In this document: piece after piece, positions 6,455 to 7,265 of the stretch | Numbering within the stretch: the first letter of the stretch is position 1 | Layout: each line of letters starts with the position of its first letter | Assembly (NCBI GenBank): GCA_946886995.1 | Contig: CAMPJU010000058.1 | Location: 1-7,265 of the forward strand | DNA length: 7,265 nucleotides | Direction of reading: 5' to 3' | DNA from: an uncultured Lysobacteraceae bacterium | Lineage (GTDB): Bacteria; Pseudomonadota; Gammaproteobacteria; Xanthomonadales; Xanthomonadaceae | Program-made: the position numbers and the translations under genes | Notes under the pieces: generated by a model | Database searches by the model: none | Told to the model about the DNA's origin: nothing | What the model saw: only the letters and a program-made list of their open reading frames with translations

Positions 6455-6970
6455 TTATTCGAGGTTCTCGACCATCCAGTCGACCGTGGCCACGACCTGC
6501 TCGTCGGTCAGCGCGGGGTTGCCGCCCTTCGGCGGCATGATCCCCGCGTCGCCCTGGTAGCCCTCGATGGCGTGGGCGTGCAGCACGTCCATGCCCTGGG
6601 CAATGCGCGCGGTCCACGCGGCCGCCACCAGCTTCGGGGCGCCGGCGACGCCGGCGGTATGGCAGCCGCCGCACAGGTTCTGGTAGATCGTCGCGCCGTC
6701 CAGGGTGCCGCCATAGGCCACCTGCGAGGCCGCGGCTTCGGCCGCAGCCGCTGCCGCGGCGGCCTGCGCGGCGGCACCGGTCTCGCCGGCGTAGACCGCG
6801 CCGACCGGTGCGATGCGGGCATCGATGCGCGCCGCCACGGACGGATTGGGGTCCCGCGGCAGCGTGCCGTGCAGGTAGTTGGCGAACAGCAGGAGACCGA
6901 GGGTGACCAGCACCAGGAAGCCGATCACCAGCGAGAATTTCTTGAGGAAGTCCAGGTCGTAGTTGCGCAC
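6455..6970 (-). CDS. Membrane-anchored cytochrome c5-family protein
   Basis: This is a 171-residue monohaem c-type cytochrome. A single membrane helix at about 13-33 (FSLVIGFLVLVTLGLLLFAN) follows a short charged N-terminus and probably serves as an uncleaved anchor, with the rest in the periplasm. A periplasmic stretch including IAPVGAVYAG leads into an alanine-rich linker (about 65-81). The haem domain follows: YQNLCGGCH at 96-104 holds the CXXCH site with proximal His104, and Met145 in GIMPPKGG is the likely distal ligand. The layout resembles cytochrome c5, an electron carrier to terminal oxidases. The chosen GTG (MRNYDLDFLKKF) has GGTGGA a few bases upstream. A GTG five codons earlier is possible. 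Longer in-frame starts fall inside the tRNA gene and are rejected. Transcription may come partly from the tRNA promoter 78 bases upstream; no clear promoter is seen in between. Confidence 0.92.
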   Translation of the reverse strand: MRNYDLDFLKKFSLVIGFLVLVTLGLLLFANYLHGTLPRDPNPSVAARIDARIAPVGAVYAGETGAAAQAAAAAAAAEAAASQVAYGGTLDGATIYQNLCGGCHTAGVAGAPKLVAAAWTARIAQGMDVLHAHAIEGYQGDAGIMPPKGGNPALTDEQVVATVDWMVENLE

Positions 6971-7026
6971 GATCCACCCAGGCACGCGGCGCGGCCGCGA
7001 ATGAACAGTTGATGGGACGGTTGTTG

Positions 7027-7040
7027 GCGAGCCGACTCGC
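7027..7040 (-). other. Small hairpin in the tRNA trailer
   Basis: GCGAG-TCGG-CTCGC forms a 5-base-pair stem 8 bases past the CCA end of tRNA-Arg. No T-tract follows, so it is at best a weak terminator or a processing boundary. It may be chance. Confidence 0.25.
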
Positions 7041-7047
7041 GGAACAG

Positions 7048-7124
7048 TGGCGCGCCCGGAGGGATTCGAACCCCCGACCAATGGCTTCGGAAGCCACTAC
7101 TCTATCCGGCTGAGCTACGGGCGC
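7048..7124 (-). tRNA. tRNA-Arg (anticodon CCG)
   Basis: This is a 77-base cloverleaf including an encoded CCA. The acceptor stem is GCGCCCG paired with CGGGCGC, and the discriminator is G73. The D-stem is GCTC/GAGT. The anticodon stem GTGGC/GCCAT holds the loop TTCCGAA, with CCG at positions 34-36, which reads the arginine codon CGG. The T-stem GGGGG/CCCTC holds the loop TTCGAAT. All stems close with at most a G-U pair. CGG is expected to be used often in a genome this rich in GC. The cytochrome c gene follows it on the same strand. Confidence 0.96.
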
Positions 7125-7165
7125 ATGGACCGTTCCGCGGGGCCAGGGCACGCCGCAGGGCGCGC

Positions 7166-7171
7166 ATTGTC
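7166..7171 (-). promoter_or_regulatory. Candidate -10 of the tRNA-Arg promoter with GC-rich discriminator
   Basis: GACAAT matches four of six consensus bases and is followed directly by GCGCGCCC. Such a GC-rich discriminator is typical of stable-RNA promoters under stringent control. The start would be about 35 bases before the mature tRNA. No good -35 was found 16-18 bases upstream. Confidence 0.35.
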
Positions 7172-7208
7172 GCACACGGCCTCGAAAACACGCGAGTAAG
7201 CTTTTCGC

Positions 7209-7265
7209 ATGAATCCGGTTCCCACCCGCGCCAGCCCCGCCTGGCGCACGCGGCTGCGCCTGTAC
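7209..7265 (+). CDS. Start of an unidentified protein (partial, cut by right edge)
   Basis: There are nineteen codons in an open frame from ATG: MNPVPTRASP, then AWRTRLRLY. The gene is divergent from the tRNA, with 84 bases between them. The visible part is basic and could precede a membrane helix (UbiA-like prenyltransferases are one thing to test), but it is too short to identify. The ribosome-binding site is weak (GAG about 11 bases upstream). Confidence 0.45.
   Translation, partial: MNPVPTRASPAWRTRLRLY

Noticed and set aside
6455..7081. A longer cytochrome c starting at 7081
   Set aside because: That start lies within the tRNA gene, and the extra 37 residues look like translated tRNA and spacer. 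The GTG at 6970 precedes a sensible anchor.
7048..7124. tRNA-Arg as an integration site for a mobile element
   Set aside because: No integrase, no duplicated tRNA 3' end and no compositional break are visible nearby. The genes beside it look like core genes.
1..7265. CRISPR array, insertion sequence, riboswitch or toxin-antitoxin pair
   Set aside because: No regularly spaced repeats, transposase frames, terminal inverted repeats or small paired genes were seen. Intergenic gaps are all under 100 bases and leave no room for a riboswitch.

Overview
The window is very GC-rich chromosomal DNA from a gammaproteobacterium. It most resembles the Xanthomonadaceae/Lysobacteraceae (Lysobacter, Luteimonas or Xanthomonas relatives). 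This is inferred from the high GC, the dense gene packing with GTG starts, the ZapE sequence, and a membrane-anchored cytochrome c with an alanine-rich linker. No genus can be fixed without a search. Almost everything lies on the minus strand, so the genes read from right to left.

Right part (about 7265 down to 6394): the first 19 codons of a plus-strand gene are cut by the window edge. Back to back with it is a minus-strand tRNA-Arg(CCG) with an encoded CCA end. The tRNA is followed by a small membrane-anchored cytochrome c5-like protein. A GC hairpin with a UCCG loop follows the cytochrome gene and looks like its terminator.

Middle part (6366 to 4569): an alpha/beta hydrolase (Ser-Asp-His triad visible) overlaps by 8 bases the gene for ZapE, the AFG1-like ATPase linked to cell division. 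The hydrolase start sits at the exact distance from a -10-like hexamer expected for a leaderless mRNA.

Left part (4564 to the left edge): a tightly overlapping operon, with a candidate sigma70-type promoter, encodes a MacAB/LolCDE-type ABC transport machine. The order is ATPase, three different HlyD/MacA-like periplasmic adaptors in a row, then a MacB/FtsX-type permease cut by the window edge. Junction overlaps are 14, 4, 4 and 4 bases. The three adaptors are diverged relatives that share a Trp-Gly signature in the second lipoyl half-motif. Only the third has a lipobox and a C-terminal membrane-proximal-like domain; the first two end after the beta-barrel. A standard MacAB pump uses one adaptor that forms a homohexamer, so this set suggests a hetero-oligomeric adaptor or separate roles. 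It is the most unusual thing in the window. No outer-membrane factor and no substrate gene are visible, so the cargo is unknown. The left end of the operon lies outside the window.
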